Positions 44,690-57,419 of a stretch of 64,000 nucleotides of DNA are shown piece after piece. The notes below the pieces were generated by a model, which was given only the letters and a program-made list of their open reading frames with translations, ran no database searches and was not told where the DNA came from. The stretch is taken from NCBI GenBank assembly GCA_948567375.1, contig OX419758.1:49419001-49483000 (forward strand). Reading direction: 5' to 3'. The DNA is from Lunularia cruciata. Its lineage: Eukaryota; Streptophyta; Marchantiopsida; Lunulariales; Lunulariaceae. The translations under genes and the position numbers were made by a program. How positions within the stretch are numbered: the stretch's first letter is position 1; each line of letters opens with the position of its first letter.

Positions 44690-45240
44690 TGTATCTATAT
44701 ACATTACTACACAAGATATATTGCTATCAACATCATATATTATAGAAGAACAAATCATACAAAAGTCATACATAAACTCTAAAGTATCACAAAATGAATT
44801 CACACTTGACTTGAATCACACTCAACTTGGATTAGAAATCAATCCTCAACTCAACAATCTACCAACAACATGCATTGATTAGAATCAAGCCACACACACT
44901 CTTACTATTCTAACCACTCTTAAAGACTCTAGGTGATACTTGTTGGCCTTTGTCTACCATAGCAAAGAGAGAAGTGAGCTTTTTGGAACTGCACTTTGAA
45001 GGTATACTTCTTTTCTTCACCTAGATCTCTAGCCCTAATGGTGCCATTGACGGTGCAAACAATGCAAGTGATCATGAGCTCCATGGTTTAATCAATAGCC
45101 CTAACAAAATATTTGGCCATTGCTTAGTAGTCTTTAAGAAACTATTTCTATAACTCTAACCACCAAGACTATCACTCCAACATCCAAGCAAGCTAGTTTT
45201 GGCATTGTAAATATTGTGATAGTTGTTGTGCATATATATG
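44690..45240 (-). repeat. 3' LTR-like repeat of PHD element, copy 2
   Basis: Similar to 28,141-28,690 and, in its second part, to 54,715-55,005. Termini not resolved. Confidence 0.55.
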
Positions 45241-45493
45241 TATATAACTACACAACATACATGATTGTTAATATATACACTATAGAAGCACAACTCATAC
45301 AAAAATCATACATAAACTTTGAATTACCATAATCACCCCTCTAGTTGGCAATTGGGTCATTTTAACTCAAGATAGACATCTACTCCAAGTATATGATATG
45401 CTTTATGGTAGGCAAAGATCAAGGAGCCAAGTGCTATTGAGCCCTATCATTAGTCATCTATTTGGCAATTTATATCACATAAAGAGTGAACTA

Positions 45494-45822
45494 GCTATAG
45501 ATCAAGTAAATCAAGGACATAACCATTGTCCTTGAAGAACCATCATGAAAAGAGGAGTCAAACATGCCATATACCATCCTCTTGAATAGCTATCACACAC
45601 CAATACAGTAGTAGCTCCACCAAAAGAACCACATAACATACCTTGCAAGCCTACATGTAAAATTACCAAGCTTAGGTCCATAGTGCCATCATTGTTTGGG
45701 AGGTGGCATGGTGCACAATTGCACATATGATCCTTCCCAACATCACCATCACATCTTTCCAACATGAGGACTCTAAAAGGCAAAAAATCATGCATTCTCA
45801 AGATAATGCGGCATGTAGTCAC
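45494..45822 (-). pseudogene. PHD finger, copy 2
   Basis: 'DHMCNCAPCHLPNNDG', then 'GMLCGSFGGATTVLVCDSYS' and 'RGWYMACLTP' reproduce copy 1. The first Cys is Gly, the fourth is Tyr and the zinc-binding His is Tyr. The domain is therefore degenerate, but its homology is plain. 'QWLCP' is followed by a TGA. Confidence 0.75.
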
Positions 45823-48800
45823 ATCAAGTATTATAGATATACATAATCAACCAAGTGAAATTGAAAAATCAAGGGTTATAATCTCCTCTTAAAATAGTAG
45901 CATAGCATAAGGTATATTTATGTTGAGCAATTGCTAAGTTCTCAAAGATCTTTGCCTATTGAGAACATGCGGTCACCCATATGTTTAGATCATCCAAGTC
46001 CCAAACTACAATAACATCACAATGAATGACTACAAGTAAATCTTTGTCCATAGAGTAGAAAGTAAGGAGAAAAGAATGTTATAAAGGCTTGCCAATTGAA
46101 ATAATAGCCCATGGCCAACCAAGGTAATTAGAGATCCCAATCCCCCAAGTGGACTCTTTGCAAACCATACTTATGCAATCTTCTCTTCATTGTTTGAACC
46201 ACTCTCTCTGCTAAACCATTTGCCTTAGGGTGATCTTAAGAGGTAGAATGACAATCAATCAAGGCCTTGTTACACAAGACTTGAAACTCTCCCCCAAGAA
46301 CTCTATACCTTGATCAGTCAAAACCTCATTGGTGCACCAAAATGACTAAAAACCCAATCTAGGAACAAGTAAGTTGTCCCTTCATTGGACTTGTTAGGAA
46401 GTGCCACCAACTCAATCCACTTGGAGAGTGCTCCACCATATCCAAAACATACCAATGATGTCTCACAATCAACAATAAAGGTCTAAAAAATTCTAAAATC
46501 TAACACTAACCTAACCTCATGATAGATAATGGGTATAATTGGGGCATGAGAGCATTAAATGATGCTATAACTTACTCACAACCCACACATTTGGCAACAA
46601 ACTAATGTACATTGATATGTATACCACACAAATGATAATGACTCTAGAGCAAGCTATATGTATACTTTACTCCAAAATCTCTTAGCTCCTCATGACATAC
46701 CAATTGTGGTCTCTTAGATAAAAAGTGGTACTACTTGCACTCTACCATCCTCCCACACACAAAGAAGGTGTATGCCTTCCAATCTAAATTGTTTGGCTTA
46801 CTAAAGGACAAGTCTCTCTGCTTGGCACCAAGTGTGCCATCCATAACACCAATGCAAAGATAATCCATCACTAAGACATCATCTTTAATGTTTTGCTAAC
46901 TTGTACCAATATCTATACCCTTTGGATTTATGACCTCAACACTCCTCTTGTATGTGCTAAGAGACACAATCAAAGCCTTAGAAAGATAGATGCATGCCAA
47001 CTTAGCACCATCTCTTCATTTGTCTCATCATGCCAACATGCTTTGGTCTAACCACAACATGCTTTGGTCTGACCTTGTTGGTTTTGATATGGGTTTTCAC
47101 TCAACCCATCTACATCATGGTTCACTACTCCAAGTCCATGAATAACCATGAAATCATACTCCTATAAAATCAGAGACCATTGTGCAAGCTTCCTTGAAAG
47201 CTTGTCAAACTCCATCAACCACTTCAATGGTTGATGATCAATGATTAGAGTGATGGAGTTACCAAATAAATAATATAAAAAATGTGTTATTGTCCCCATT
47301 GGTGCCAAGCACTCTCCTTTCATATAAATTATACTTTGCTTGTGCTAAATTGTTGGAGCAACTAACATAGGCCACCACAAACCCAAGCTCCAATGTACTC
47401 CAACCAATATGAACCTGGAATGATCATCCTTGGATTGGTTTCTTACAAATAAGAGTAGATATCAACCTTTCCTTAAACTCTATAAAAGCTCTCTCTTGCT
47501 CATCTTTCCAATACTACTCCTTTGTAAGCTTGGTCAGCTTTTTCAAGGCCTTGGCAATGGTACTAAATCCTCTTACATATCGGCAATAGATGTTTACTAA
47601 TCCAAGGAATGCTTGTACTCTTATCACATATGTAGGCCAAGGAATATATGCAATAGCCTCCACCTTGGTCTATTGAATACCAAGTCTACTAGGGTCTACC
47701 CTAAGACCCTAGTACCCTAGTAATGTGACCCAAATACTTAACTTGCTTGTGGAAGAATTTGCACTTCTTAGGATGTAATTTGAGTCCATAAGATCTCAAT
47801 CTCTCAAACACCTCCAATGGATATCTCTCATCCTCTTCCATAATAGTGCTATAGACCAAAATATGATCAATGTAACACCAAAAAAATCCAACCTTGCTAG
47901 TATCTTATCCATGACTTATTGGAACTCAGCAAGAGCATTCTTTAACCCAAATGGTAAGAACATCAATTGATACAATACATCCTTGATGTGAAGATCAATA
48001 GTCCAAATTGCTATCTTGGACTTATACTCTTTTTTGATTGGTAACTAATGATATCATGCTCAAAGATCCAAAGTACTGAAGATCTTAACATGATCAATCA
48101 CATCAAAAATCATCTAATGTAAGCATAACATACCAATCAACCCTCGTCTATTGGTTGTATAAGATTGTAATCTACACACATCCGCCTATCCCTATAATTG
48201 CCATGCATATCCTCTTGGCTAGCATCATTGAAGTTGAAGCATACTCTCTATGTGAAATCTCTACCAAAGTAGTCTAAGAAAGGTCTATACTATGGCTTTG
48301 AATCAATATTTTCTCCATGCCATTATATTTATAGCAATGTCAAACAACTAGTGTATCACTAGTCAGCTCAACCCAGATACTAGGTCCTTTTAGAGCACCC
48401 AAATCCTTAATATTGAAGGTAAAAAGACTTGTGTAGATCCTCAAGAACCTCCAAACTTTCTATCTTTCTCCTCTTATAAGTTGGGGTCCAATGTTTGGTT
48501 CCCAAGTGTTCTCTATAACTAATGCAAGAGTGGAAGATGCACTTATTGGCTGCTACATTTGGCCCTCAACAACAATAATTTCATACTCCCAACCACTAAA
48601 GTTCCCAATCTTAAAGAAGGACTCTCTCTACTCTGGCTGCATTCCAAGTAGAACAAGAGTGTAATCCAAATGGACCCCACTCACTTGGATGAACTTGGAA
48701 TAGGCCACTCTCACTACTAGCCATTGGTTGTGTCTCAAGACTACCATGCTCACTTGGTCCATCACCCCCAACATGTGCTTGGACTATATTGGTTGGCACA

Positions 48801-50077
48801 AAGCTCACAAGTGTTTGAGTGATGATGCCTATCAAGTGTATCCTACATTGCTCAACCAAGCTAGGGCTCACAATCCAAGTCAGGCAATTCAAGTCCATAG
48901 CTTGACCTTTGGTATTGCTGAAATAGAAATAATATTAGTGTGGAAACCAATCATGCACTCTCTCTCTCTCATTGGCGTTAGGCTCCACCAACTATTGTAA
49001 CTATGAATCCCAAACAAGTCCAAAAAACTCATGAGTGTGAGAAAAGTGGCTTTGGTCTACCCAAAAGGGTACACCATTATCATAAGTGACCTATTAGCCA
49101 CTATCACTATTTGAGATTGGTGCCCAACATCCAAAATATCATAAGCACTAAGGTGAGCTAGCCATTGAATCCCATCATAGACACATTGAAAACCTCTCTA
49201 AGTAAGATGTTTGTCTACCAAAGACAAAGATGATGGGCCTGTGATCCAACTTTGGCTACATCCAACAATAGCTATATCCAACAACATGGTAGGTCCCATC
49301 TAAGAATGGACTTGATGTATACTTGTTACCACCCATGTGCAAGAATCACCCATCAAAGAGAAGTTCTTCAAAATGTAGGTTGGAAAAATTAATTGATGAA
49401 CCTAGACATGTAAGAGTATATGTAACACCTTATAAAACACACCAAAATGGAGATCTTGTAGACCTTAACCTTGGCCAACACATGTATGTTTCTAACATAA
49501 CCATCTAGAAATCACCAAATGAATGGAACCATGTTTCTCTAAATCTTATGCCCACAACAAGGAAATTTTTGCTAGTAGGATCTTTTAATAACCTCTAATT
49601 TCTAACCTCAATAATAATGTAAGATACCAACAAGCAAGTGCAATCTCATCTCTCTTCATACACAAGTATCTTTGAAACTTGTATACTTGTATATAGTACC
49701 ACAACTAATCCAATGCTAATCCCACCAGAAAACTCCAATAGGCATACTTCCTCTATTGGATACTAACAAGCAATAAGTGTGGTATCCAATGGTGACAAGG
49801 TAATAGACTATAGAGGCTCATCCTTACATTGGTCTCTTAGTTGTAAAAAGGCTCCTCGTCAAACCTACTACACCAATTGATCCGCATGTTGTTGCAATTC
49901 CTCCTCAAAATGCCACAATGGAATATCCAAGGTGGAAGGAACAGTCCTACTTGTACTCCAAATATGAATGATATCCTATGGCATTAGAGTATCTTCCGTA
50001 TGTGCATTCCTTTCTAAAAATTCACCAAGCCAAGAAATAGAAACATTAAAAGCTCAAGTTAATGCCATGGTTCTCAA

Positions 50078-50326
50078 CTATAATGAACCAAGACTACCAC
50101 TACTAAAGTACCCCAATAGGTGACATACCCATTCCTCACCTAATTGCCAACTTGGCCTATAGGAAGCTATCTCTTCCCAATAGTCAATACTCAAACCCAT
50201 GGAGTATAACATTGCTCCACCAACTAGCACATGATATGACTCTACTATTGTTGCAATGGCTTGAGTTGTCACCACAAAGCTATCAATCGGATGACCATGC
50301 TGAATTTGATAATGAGCTCCCCACAT
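50078..50326 (-). pseudogene. Gag-pol junction fragment of PHD element, copy 2
   Basis: An 82-codon frame ending in a TAG just upstream of the position equivalent to copy 1's 41,266. No domain recognised. It lies between the gag zinc knuckle and the reverse transcriptase. Confidence 0.35.
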
Positions 50327-51149
50327 CTGATGTATTGAGTAGAACCATCCTCTATAGATATCTAGATCTAAAATGAATATCTCTCCACATTGGGCTTTTG
50401 TATCCCAATATCAACAACTATAGCCTTCTCCAACATAAGGGTTATGCATTAGAGTCTAATAAGACCCACTATGGTGTATGAACCTTCCTTGAAAGTCCCA
50501 CCAAATAAAAAATCCCACTCTAGTATTCCAATAAGACAACTCTAAGTGTGAATTGAGTTCATTAAAAAGCAAGTCTAGTTGGTAATTCTTCCAACCTAGT
50601 TGATACTACCTAACATAAACCAATGGTAGTTGAATGGATCCCATGCTCCTCAACCAAGTTAGCTCCACTATCAACCACCTCTACTCCAAAAGTAAGAAAC
50701 ATATCATCCTTATGCTCAAAAAGTGTGGCAGCCAACCAAAACACTAGAGCTAGGTCAACTCCCAATGTTAACATCATTGACCGAGAACAAAAGGAAGCAC
50801 ATAAGCAACTAAGTTGTCTCTAACATTGTGCTAGACTCACTTTGTATATTAGTAAGTGGTTGGTTAATATCTACTCTATCACCACCTACCACACCTACAT
50901 TAGGACATCTAGGAGCCATGGATGTCATATGTAATGTCCTAGAGAGTGTGAAAGACTAGGGAAGGCTAACCTATCTCCCAGCCTCTTTTCTTTGTGGGTC
51001 AAACTCATTGATGCTCCTCTAGGCTCTAGAGTATGTATTGCACTCCTAGTCACAATGGCAAATGCATCTACTTGTGTTTCTTTGCACATAAAGTCCAAGA
51101 CATCTCTTATCACCAATATAAGATGTTGGTTGTGATGCACTAGAGTTTA

Positions 51150-51314
51150 CTACCATGAGTGCATTCTCTCTTGTGGTGAGGTCCACCACAAGTCTAACAA
51201 GCAACACCACCACTCATTAATTAATGCTAGCCCAAAAGTGAAAGTAAGGGTCTAGCTACATTAGGCGCTCCATTCACTCCATAAGATTTGGGCTATCCAC
51301 TTTGTCCTTGAAAG
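51150..51314 (-). pseudogene. Gag zinc knuckle of PHD element, copy 2
   Basis: The minus strand near 51,165-51,200 reads C-stop-T-C-G-G-P-H-H-K-R-E-C. Apart from one TAG this is the CX2CX3HX4C 'CGGPH' knuckle common in plant retrotransposon gag. The gag frame was split by the solo LTR just upstream. Confidence 0.6.
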
Positions 51315-52010
51315 TGTAATATTCCAAGGATAGAGAAACACAATGGAGAAAACACAAATTCCACATTCAAACTTTGATGCTTGAAAGAAGCACATTCTCT
51401 TTATTATATATAGCCAAAGAGGATCTCCTCCAAGGAAGCTCCACCATAGGATTAGGTACATGGATAGGTGACCTAGAAGCAAGCTCCATCCTTAGATTAC
51501 TTACTTGGATGGGTGACATGTCGGTCTTGGTCCCATCTGGTTGGTCAAACACACTTTGACCAAAGTGAATCTTTTAGGGAATCTTCTGGTAGGAATCTTA
51601 AAATCACATGGGTGAGATACCTTTGGAAGTTGCATAAGGTAAGTTGTACATTTTTGAGGCCTAATTCATCCGTCTAGGCCTCCAAAATTGCCTCTGAAGT
51701 TTTCAGGCCTATTTTAGCTTTTGCCCTATTAGTAGATGTGCTCTTTTGGTGATATCTCTACCTGATCTAGTTTCTCCATCATGTGTAACATCCTTCTAGA
51801 TGTCATCACCCCAAGTTTCACCTCTAGATCATACGCCTAGCTATTGATTCAAAAGTTTCCAAGCATGTTTCAATTTTTGGTCTATTGGTAGAAGTACTCT
51901 TTTGGTGATACCTATGTCTGATCTACTTAGTGCATCATGTTTAAAATCCTTCCAAATATTACCAAACCAAATTTCATCTATAGATCATCTGTCTAGCTAT
52001 TGGTATTACA
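51315..52010 (-). mobile_element. Solo LTR of the 738-bp chromovirus family, inverted
   Basis: Reverse complement of the LTR at 9485-10218: on the plus strand it starts TGTAATATTCC and ends GGTATTACA. It is 696 bp. Flanks GAAAG and AGAAG are not identical, so no target duplication is claimed. Confidence 0.9.
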
Positions 52011-52078
52011 AGAAGCCAACATAGTGTGGTGCACTCTTTTGCACTCTAGGAGAAGTAGCAACTATGGATGAGATCTCC

Positions 52079-52521
52079 CTAGCAAATCCAAATGTCACCA
52101 CTATTTCCTCCACCATGTTGAGTTAGGGTGTTCATCCAAACCAAAGACCATTGCCAAAGTAGGTGAGATAGCTTATAACAACAAAACATCATGTACTCTA
52201 CATTGCAACTCATTATCCAAGATCCCATACCAAAACTAGATTGGTTGGGCCTTAGTAACTCCTTGAATTGATCAACCATTGCATGCAAGTGTATACCTTC
52301 TGTAGGCTTTTTCTAGCCTTTCATTGGAACTCTTGCAAGTTCTTCAGCTTGTCAATCCACACTCCTTGGTAGTTTTACCTCAAACATTGGAAGAACTCTA
52401 CCATGGGGTTAAACCCCAATATTGCACCACCTCTTGTAGTAGTACCTCTGCTTGTAGTAGCACCATCTCCAACTAAAGAACCTCCACTAGATACACCAAT
52501 GCTACTAGAGCTAGAACTCAT
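52079..52521 (-). pseudogene. Gag N-terminal region of PHD element, copy 2
   Basis: An ATG at 52,521 opens 'MSSSSSSIGVSSGGSLVGDG', a Ser/Gly-rich start, leading to 'NPMVEFFQCLR' and a TAA. The 69-codon piece at 52,079-52,288 continues the same protein ('VDQFKELLRPNQSSF'). Broken by several stops. Confidence 0.5.
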
Positions 52522-53690
52522 GGGTACTATTGATCTACCCTTAGAAATTGAGCCTAAAATGATGGAGATGTAGTTTGGAGACCAATATTGTCTTTGTAAC
52601 TCAATCTCCTACAAGTGCTCTCTTGAACTCATAGTAGTCATCCATTGGTGGACCCTCCAAGTGTTGGAACAACCTCTTCTATGCTATGAAAAATGTGAAC
52701 AAAGTCAAGTTTTACATCTATTGTAAATCACACCAACTATTAAACTCTTAGATAAATTCATCCAACTCGATGGTACCCACTATACCAAAGTAGCACCTAG
52801 GGCCTTTAGAGGTCTCATAATTCTTATCCATATCCCACAACAAGGATCTGGATACACCAAGTTCACTCTCAACCAAATAAACTCCCTTGTAAAACTCCAA
52901 ATCTGAATCAGTTGCCTCCCTTATTAGTACCTAAGATATGAGTTGATATTGAACACCACTCCATGTAAATCCACTACATATTGTAGCAAAATCTCCTCTA
53001 GAATCCATGGAGAACTCCATCATGACAATGTATCCCAAAATGTAATTTTAACCACCAAGTTCACCCATTAATGTGACTCTAACTATAAAAACTAAAATAT
53101 GGGGAAGAGAAATTTGTAGCTTGCCATCATAACATGCACTCTCATGGTCTATATGCCATCACTTCTAACCTTATCAAAGAGAAAAACATAAGTAGTTTGA
53201 TTGGTCATCATTTTAGCTTTAATATTGAGAGTACACAAGAGGACCAATGCTCTTAATTTCATAGCACCTCACACAAACATGGTGCACAAACAAGAAGTAG
53301 AGAATGGAGAAGATCCAATCACAAAAAAATCACATAAATCTTATAAATCAAAATTGGTGTAACTCTACTACTATTTGGCAATTTTGATATGATAGGAGTA
53401 TTTATCTCCTCTTACTACGTTACTAGGATCACCAAGGATGAGATCAAATTGCCTCTCTTAGCCAAAGCTATATGAGTATATGTATCAAGCTACCAATCAC
53501 TAGGGTAACAAGTGAGGGTGGACCAATTGGCTAGAGCACCAATCTATGGACCTAAGATATGAGGTTCAAACATTGTTACATACAATCATGAAGTGTGGGT
53601 AGATTTTTCTAAATAGCTACCAAAAGCTTAACTAAATTGGCTAGCCTCACGCTAATGAGTTGACCCTTTTAGGCTTTCATAGCCTCTCTA
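52522..53690 (-). other. 5' leader region of PHD element, copy 2
   Basis: No sustained frame. A tRNA-like patch at 53,513-53,580 is treated under findings. The rest has nothing I recognise. Confidence 0.4.
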
Positions 53691-54530
53691 GCCCATAACT
53701 TTATACTTCAAAGGCTCTAAATGCCAAAATTTAGCCAAATGAGATCCTTCTTCTTTACCAATTTGGCTAACCTCCACCAAATTTAGCACACCTTCAAATT
53801 TGGCCGACCTTCACAAACTCTACCTTTGAACTTGGTCGACCTCCACCAACTCAAATCTCCAATTTGATAGGTCTCCAAGTCTTTTACCAATTTAGAAATC
53901 CACTACCAAACAACCAAATTTCTCCAATTGAAGGGATAAAGTTTTGCAAATCCTTAATTTGGGAGGATTGGTTTCATAATCTACCTCCAATTTTTCTTTT
54001 CAAGTCCAATTTGTAACACCATGGCTTCCGATTTCACTCTATTGCTTTCAAATTGAATATCCATTGACTCAAATTCAACCTTAATTTTCAGAAAATTGGG
54101 CAGTGCTTCCGTATATCGTCTGTTCTATTGTCAAATCCATAACTTGTTTAATTTGAACCTTCACCAATCTAGCTATTCTCCACCAAATCTAACACACTTC
54201 CAAATTTGGCTGATCTTGGTCAACTTGACCTCTAAACTTTGCCAACCTCTACCAACTCAAACTTCCAATTTGATAGGTCTCCAAGTCTTCCACTAATCTA
54301 GAAATCCCCTAAATCCACCACCAAAATAACACAAGTTCTTCAATTCAAGACATGAGGTTTTCCAAATCTCTAATTAGAGAAGATGGGTTTCATATCCTCC
54401 TCCAATTTTGCTTTTTAGGTCCAATTCATAACACCATGGCCTTTGGTTTCACTCTATTGCCTTCACATTGAACATGCACTAACTCTAATTGACCTCAATG
54501 TTAAGAAAATTGAGTAGCACTTTTGTACAC
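53690..54530. repeat. Tandem duplication, period about 0.41 kb
   Basis: Landmarks recur at fixed offsets: GATAGGTCTCCAAGTCTT at 53,866 and 54,272 (offset 406), and TAACACCATGGC at 54,014 and 54,429 (offset 415). The two units are clearly diverged. They lie between the gag start and the 5' terminal repeat of copy 2. Confidence 0.85.
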
Positions 54531-54714
54531 TCTATCCTATTGTTAAATTTGAAGCAACTCAAACAAGGCTTCCAAACACAATCTATAATATTGAATCAAC
54601 AAGGATCAAGTGACAAAAATCAAAAGTACCATCAATTTTCCAAGAATGGAGATACCACCAATGCCTTAGTGCTTGCACTTGATTCTCCCTTGACTCTCAC
54701 TTCTCTAATGTAAA

Positions 54715-55005
54715 AATTTCACAATTGACTTGAATCATACTCAACTCGGATCAAAAATCAAACCTCAACTCAATGATTTATCAATAATGTGCAATGATTA
54801 CAATCAAGCCACACCCACTCTAGCTAAAAGATTCAAGGTGATCTTAGCCAACCTTTGTCCATCCTAGCCAAGAACTCAAAGGCTCAACATTAGAGAAGTG
54901 AGATTTCTAGAGCTGCACATCAAAGGTATACTCTTTGCTTGACTTAAATCTCTTATCCTAATGGTGTTGTTGACGGTGCAAACAATGCAAGACAAAGAAA
55001 ACATA
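54715..55005 (-). repeat. 5' LTR-like repeat of PHD element, copy 2 (partial)
   Basis: Similar to 44,800-45,075 and 28,220-28,520, including 'CAATGATTACAATCAAGCCA' and 'GTTGACGGTGCAAACAATGC'. The outer part is missing or unrecognisable. Confidence 0.55.
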
Positions 55006-55009
55006 TATG

Positions 55010-55800
55010 TCATGACAAATAAAACATACAATTTCTAAAACTCAATACACCAAAAGTGATCAATAATTCATTATCCTCTTCCTCATCCTCTATATCATAT
55101 GCACTCATATCAATCTTGCTCATCCTCATCCTCATAATCTTCATCATCAACATCACCACCCTCTCTGTTTCTCCATTTGCATCAAACATAATCTTCTCTT
55201 CTCTCTCATTCAAGTAGTAAACCTCCTCTTGGAGAATGTATCCTCTCTCCACAAATAGGTGAGTGAGGATCTGCCCTAGAAAGGTGACCCTAAACTTGCA
55301 CCCATTAGGATGCCTCAATTGCACTTGCAAACTTCCCAACTCTAGCGTAGTGGCTTGAAAGGCTAACTCACCTCAATCTTAGTCCTCCACACCAAGTCTC
55401 CTCAACCTTGTCTTTGTGTTGAGAACCAAATGCCCATGCACAATCTTGGGCCAATTGGTTAGTGCCATAAGTGCACCCATCATTTGGGAAAATGGTCTAA
55501 ATATAGGATACACACATTACCTTGCCAAATGTCTCTTTGCAACAAGATCTCTCTATATGAACCAATCTAAAACTATTATGTAAGGCATTATCCTCCTCCT
55601 TATAGTTCTCCTTCTTGGCATTGCAAGTGCCTCATAAATGGCATCTACAATCAACCAAATTTTCCTCTCCCTAACAATCTTGGTGTAAGTACTTTTCTCA
55701 AGTCTGCACAAACTTTGTGCACGCAAGAACCTAGAAAATAGCATATTACACAAGAATTTAGTAAACATAGGCACATGATAATGCCACTCGCTGATACAAT
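55010..55800 (-). pseudogene. Unidentified decayed ORF, about 250 codons
   Basis: One minus-strand frame runs from about 55,774 to 55,010 with five stops. Its content looks like protein ('KIWLIVDAIYEALAMPRRRT', 'MALTNWPKIVHGHLVLNTKT', 'LGQILTHLFVERGYILQEEV', then a Met/Asp/Glu-rich tail). I do not recognise the family. It lies just outside PHD element copy 2 and could be part of another retroelement gag or an accessory ORF. Confidence 0.5.
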
Positions 55801-57419
55801 ATGAAGGGTAAAGGTGCTACATGGAGCTAGGAGGCACTTGCCAATGCTTATGAAGGGTAAAGGCATTGGATGACATAGGGTGGTGAGCTGATGCTACCTA
55901 AAGAATAATAGCATTGGATTGCATTGGGAGATGCACACCAATGTGAGCTAATACTTTGTATTCTGATCTTTCATTTTTTCTATGCGGTCGCACTTGATTA
56001 GTATGTTAGCTAATATTGGAGTATAGGGTTCAAGGATGAGCTATTGCCAAGTGGTACTAGATGCTGCAAAATAGCTCTAGGGATTTGTAGAATTGTTCAA
56101 GCTTGGTGATAGTTAGCACTTTGAGAAGGTTCCAAAAATAGTAAATAAAAAAATAAAGAAATAGAGAGTAAATAAAGACAAAAAATAAAGAAATACACAT
56201 CAATAAAAATAGATTAGATGAATAAAGCTCTTACCTAAAGATGAGGGTAATGTAAACCAAGTGTTATCTTCAAGCCAAGGGTATCAAGATCCACTTCCAT
56301 GATTGCATCAATTGATGTTCAAACCTAGTTTTTGTCCATATAAGACCATTTGATAAAATTCAACCAGTCTATAATTGTGTTGATTCAAATAAGCTAATCT
56401 CCTTCCTATGTATTGGTTATGTCTCCACCATCAATAATTTTTCATAACCCGTAATTTTTGCCATGGTTTGTTCTCTCTACTACAATGCCTATACTTTTGT
56501 ATTGCCTACATTTTGAGCTCACTTCAAACTCAACAACCTTTCCTACAAAGCACTCTCTCCTTAGCCCAAGTGTGCTATTGTCTTTACCTAGAAATATCCT
56601 CTCTTCTTGCAAATTGCACTCTTGTATGCAAAATGCCTCTCCTCTTGCAAATTTCCTCTCTCACTTTTGCTATCAAAATCCACTCTCTTCTTGCAAATTG
56701 AATTGCCTCTCGTACAAATTTGCTATTTGCATAATGACTTTAGTAGAAGTTTATATACTTACTTTTGATCTAAATGTATGGCATTTAGAAAGGTTCAAAA
56801 TCAATTCTCATAAAAAGACTAAGTTTTTAACATCCAAAAATAAAAATTCTAACAATTGACAATGACATCCATTGCAAACCAATGTAACCATGTGGCACAA
56901 GCACGTTGCATACACCAACATCACACAACATGTTGCATGCACCAACCAGTGACTTCCTAAGGCATCTCAAAACCATTGGCACCCAATGCACCAATGGGCA
57001 CTAGCTAGTGTTTTAGCCCGATGTCAATTGGACCCAAGGTTTAGTTGAGCACAAGAGCACTTGACCCAAATACTAATAATTTATAAAGTAAAAAGAAGGC
57101 TTTATTGTGAATATGTTATATAATAGATACTTAATATGTAGATATGAGACAAGACAATAGTGCATGCATATTTTTATTCATAATAGAGTGACATAGTTCT
57201 CTTCTTCCTATGATGATAAGCAAGGCAATGTGGAATCATCCTTGCCCTACTTTCCTCTCTATTAAGAACCACTCCATTCAAAGAATTTTATGTATATAAT
57301 TGAGTTTTCTCAATAAAACCACCATCATCTTTTACCCAAATATAGAATCTATCTATAAAAGAGTTGTGTAAAATAATATAGACAATAACTCACTTTAACA
57401 AATATGCATTTCTACTTTG
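55801..57419. other. AT-rich DNA, nothing assigned
   Basis: Short Cys/Leu-rich frames near 56,460-56,860 arise from an imperfect repeat of TCTTGCAAATT. No recognisable gene on either strand. Confidence 0.5.

Larger units (their letters stand above)
44690..55005 (-). mobile_element. PHD-finger Ty3 element, copy 2 (strongly decayed)
   Basis: It aligns along its length with copy 1 minus its insertion. It extends beyond where copy 1 is cut, so it alone preserves the gag side: a gag start near 52,521 and a zinc knuckle near 51,165-51,200. Terminal repeats match at 44,690-45,240 and, partly, 54,715-55,005. Only traces of reverse transcriptase (47,570-48,330) and integrase (46,240-46,480) remain. 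A solo LTR at 51,315-52,010 interrupts gag. End points are approximate. Confidence 0.72.
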
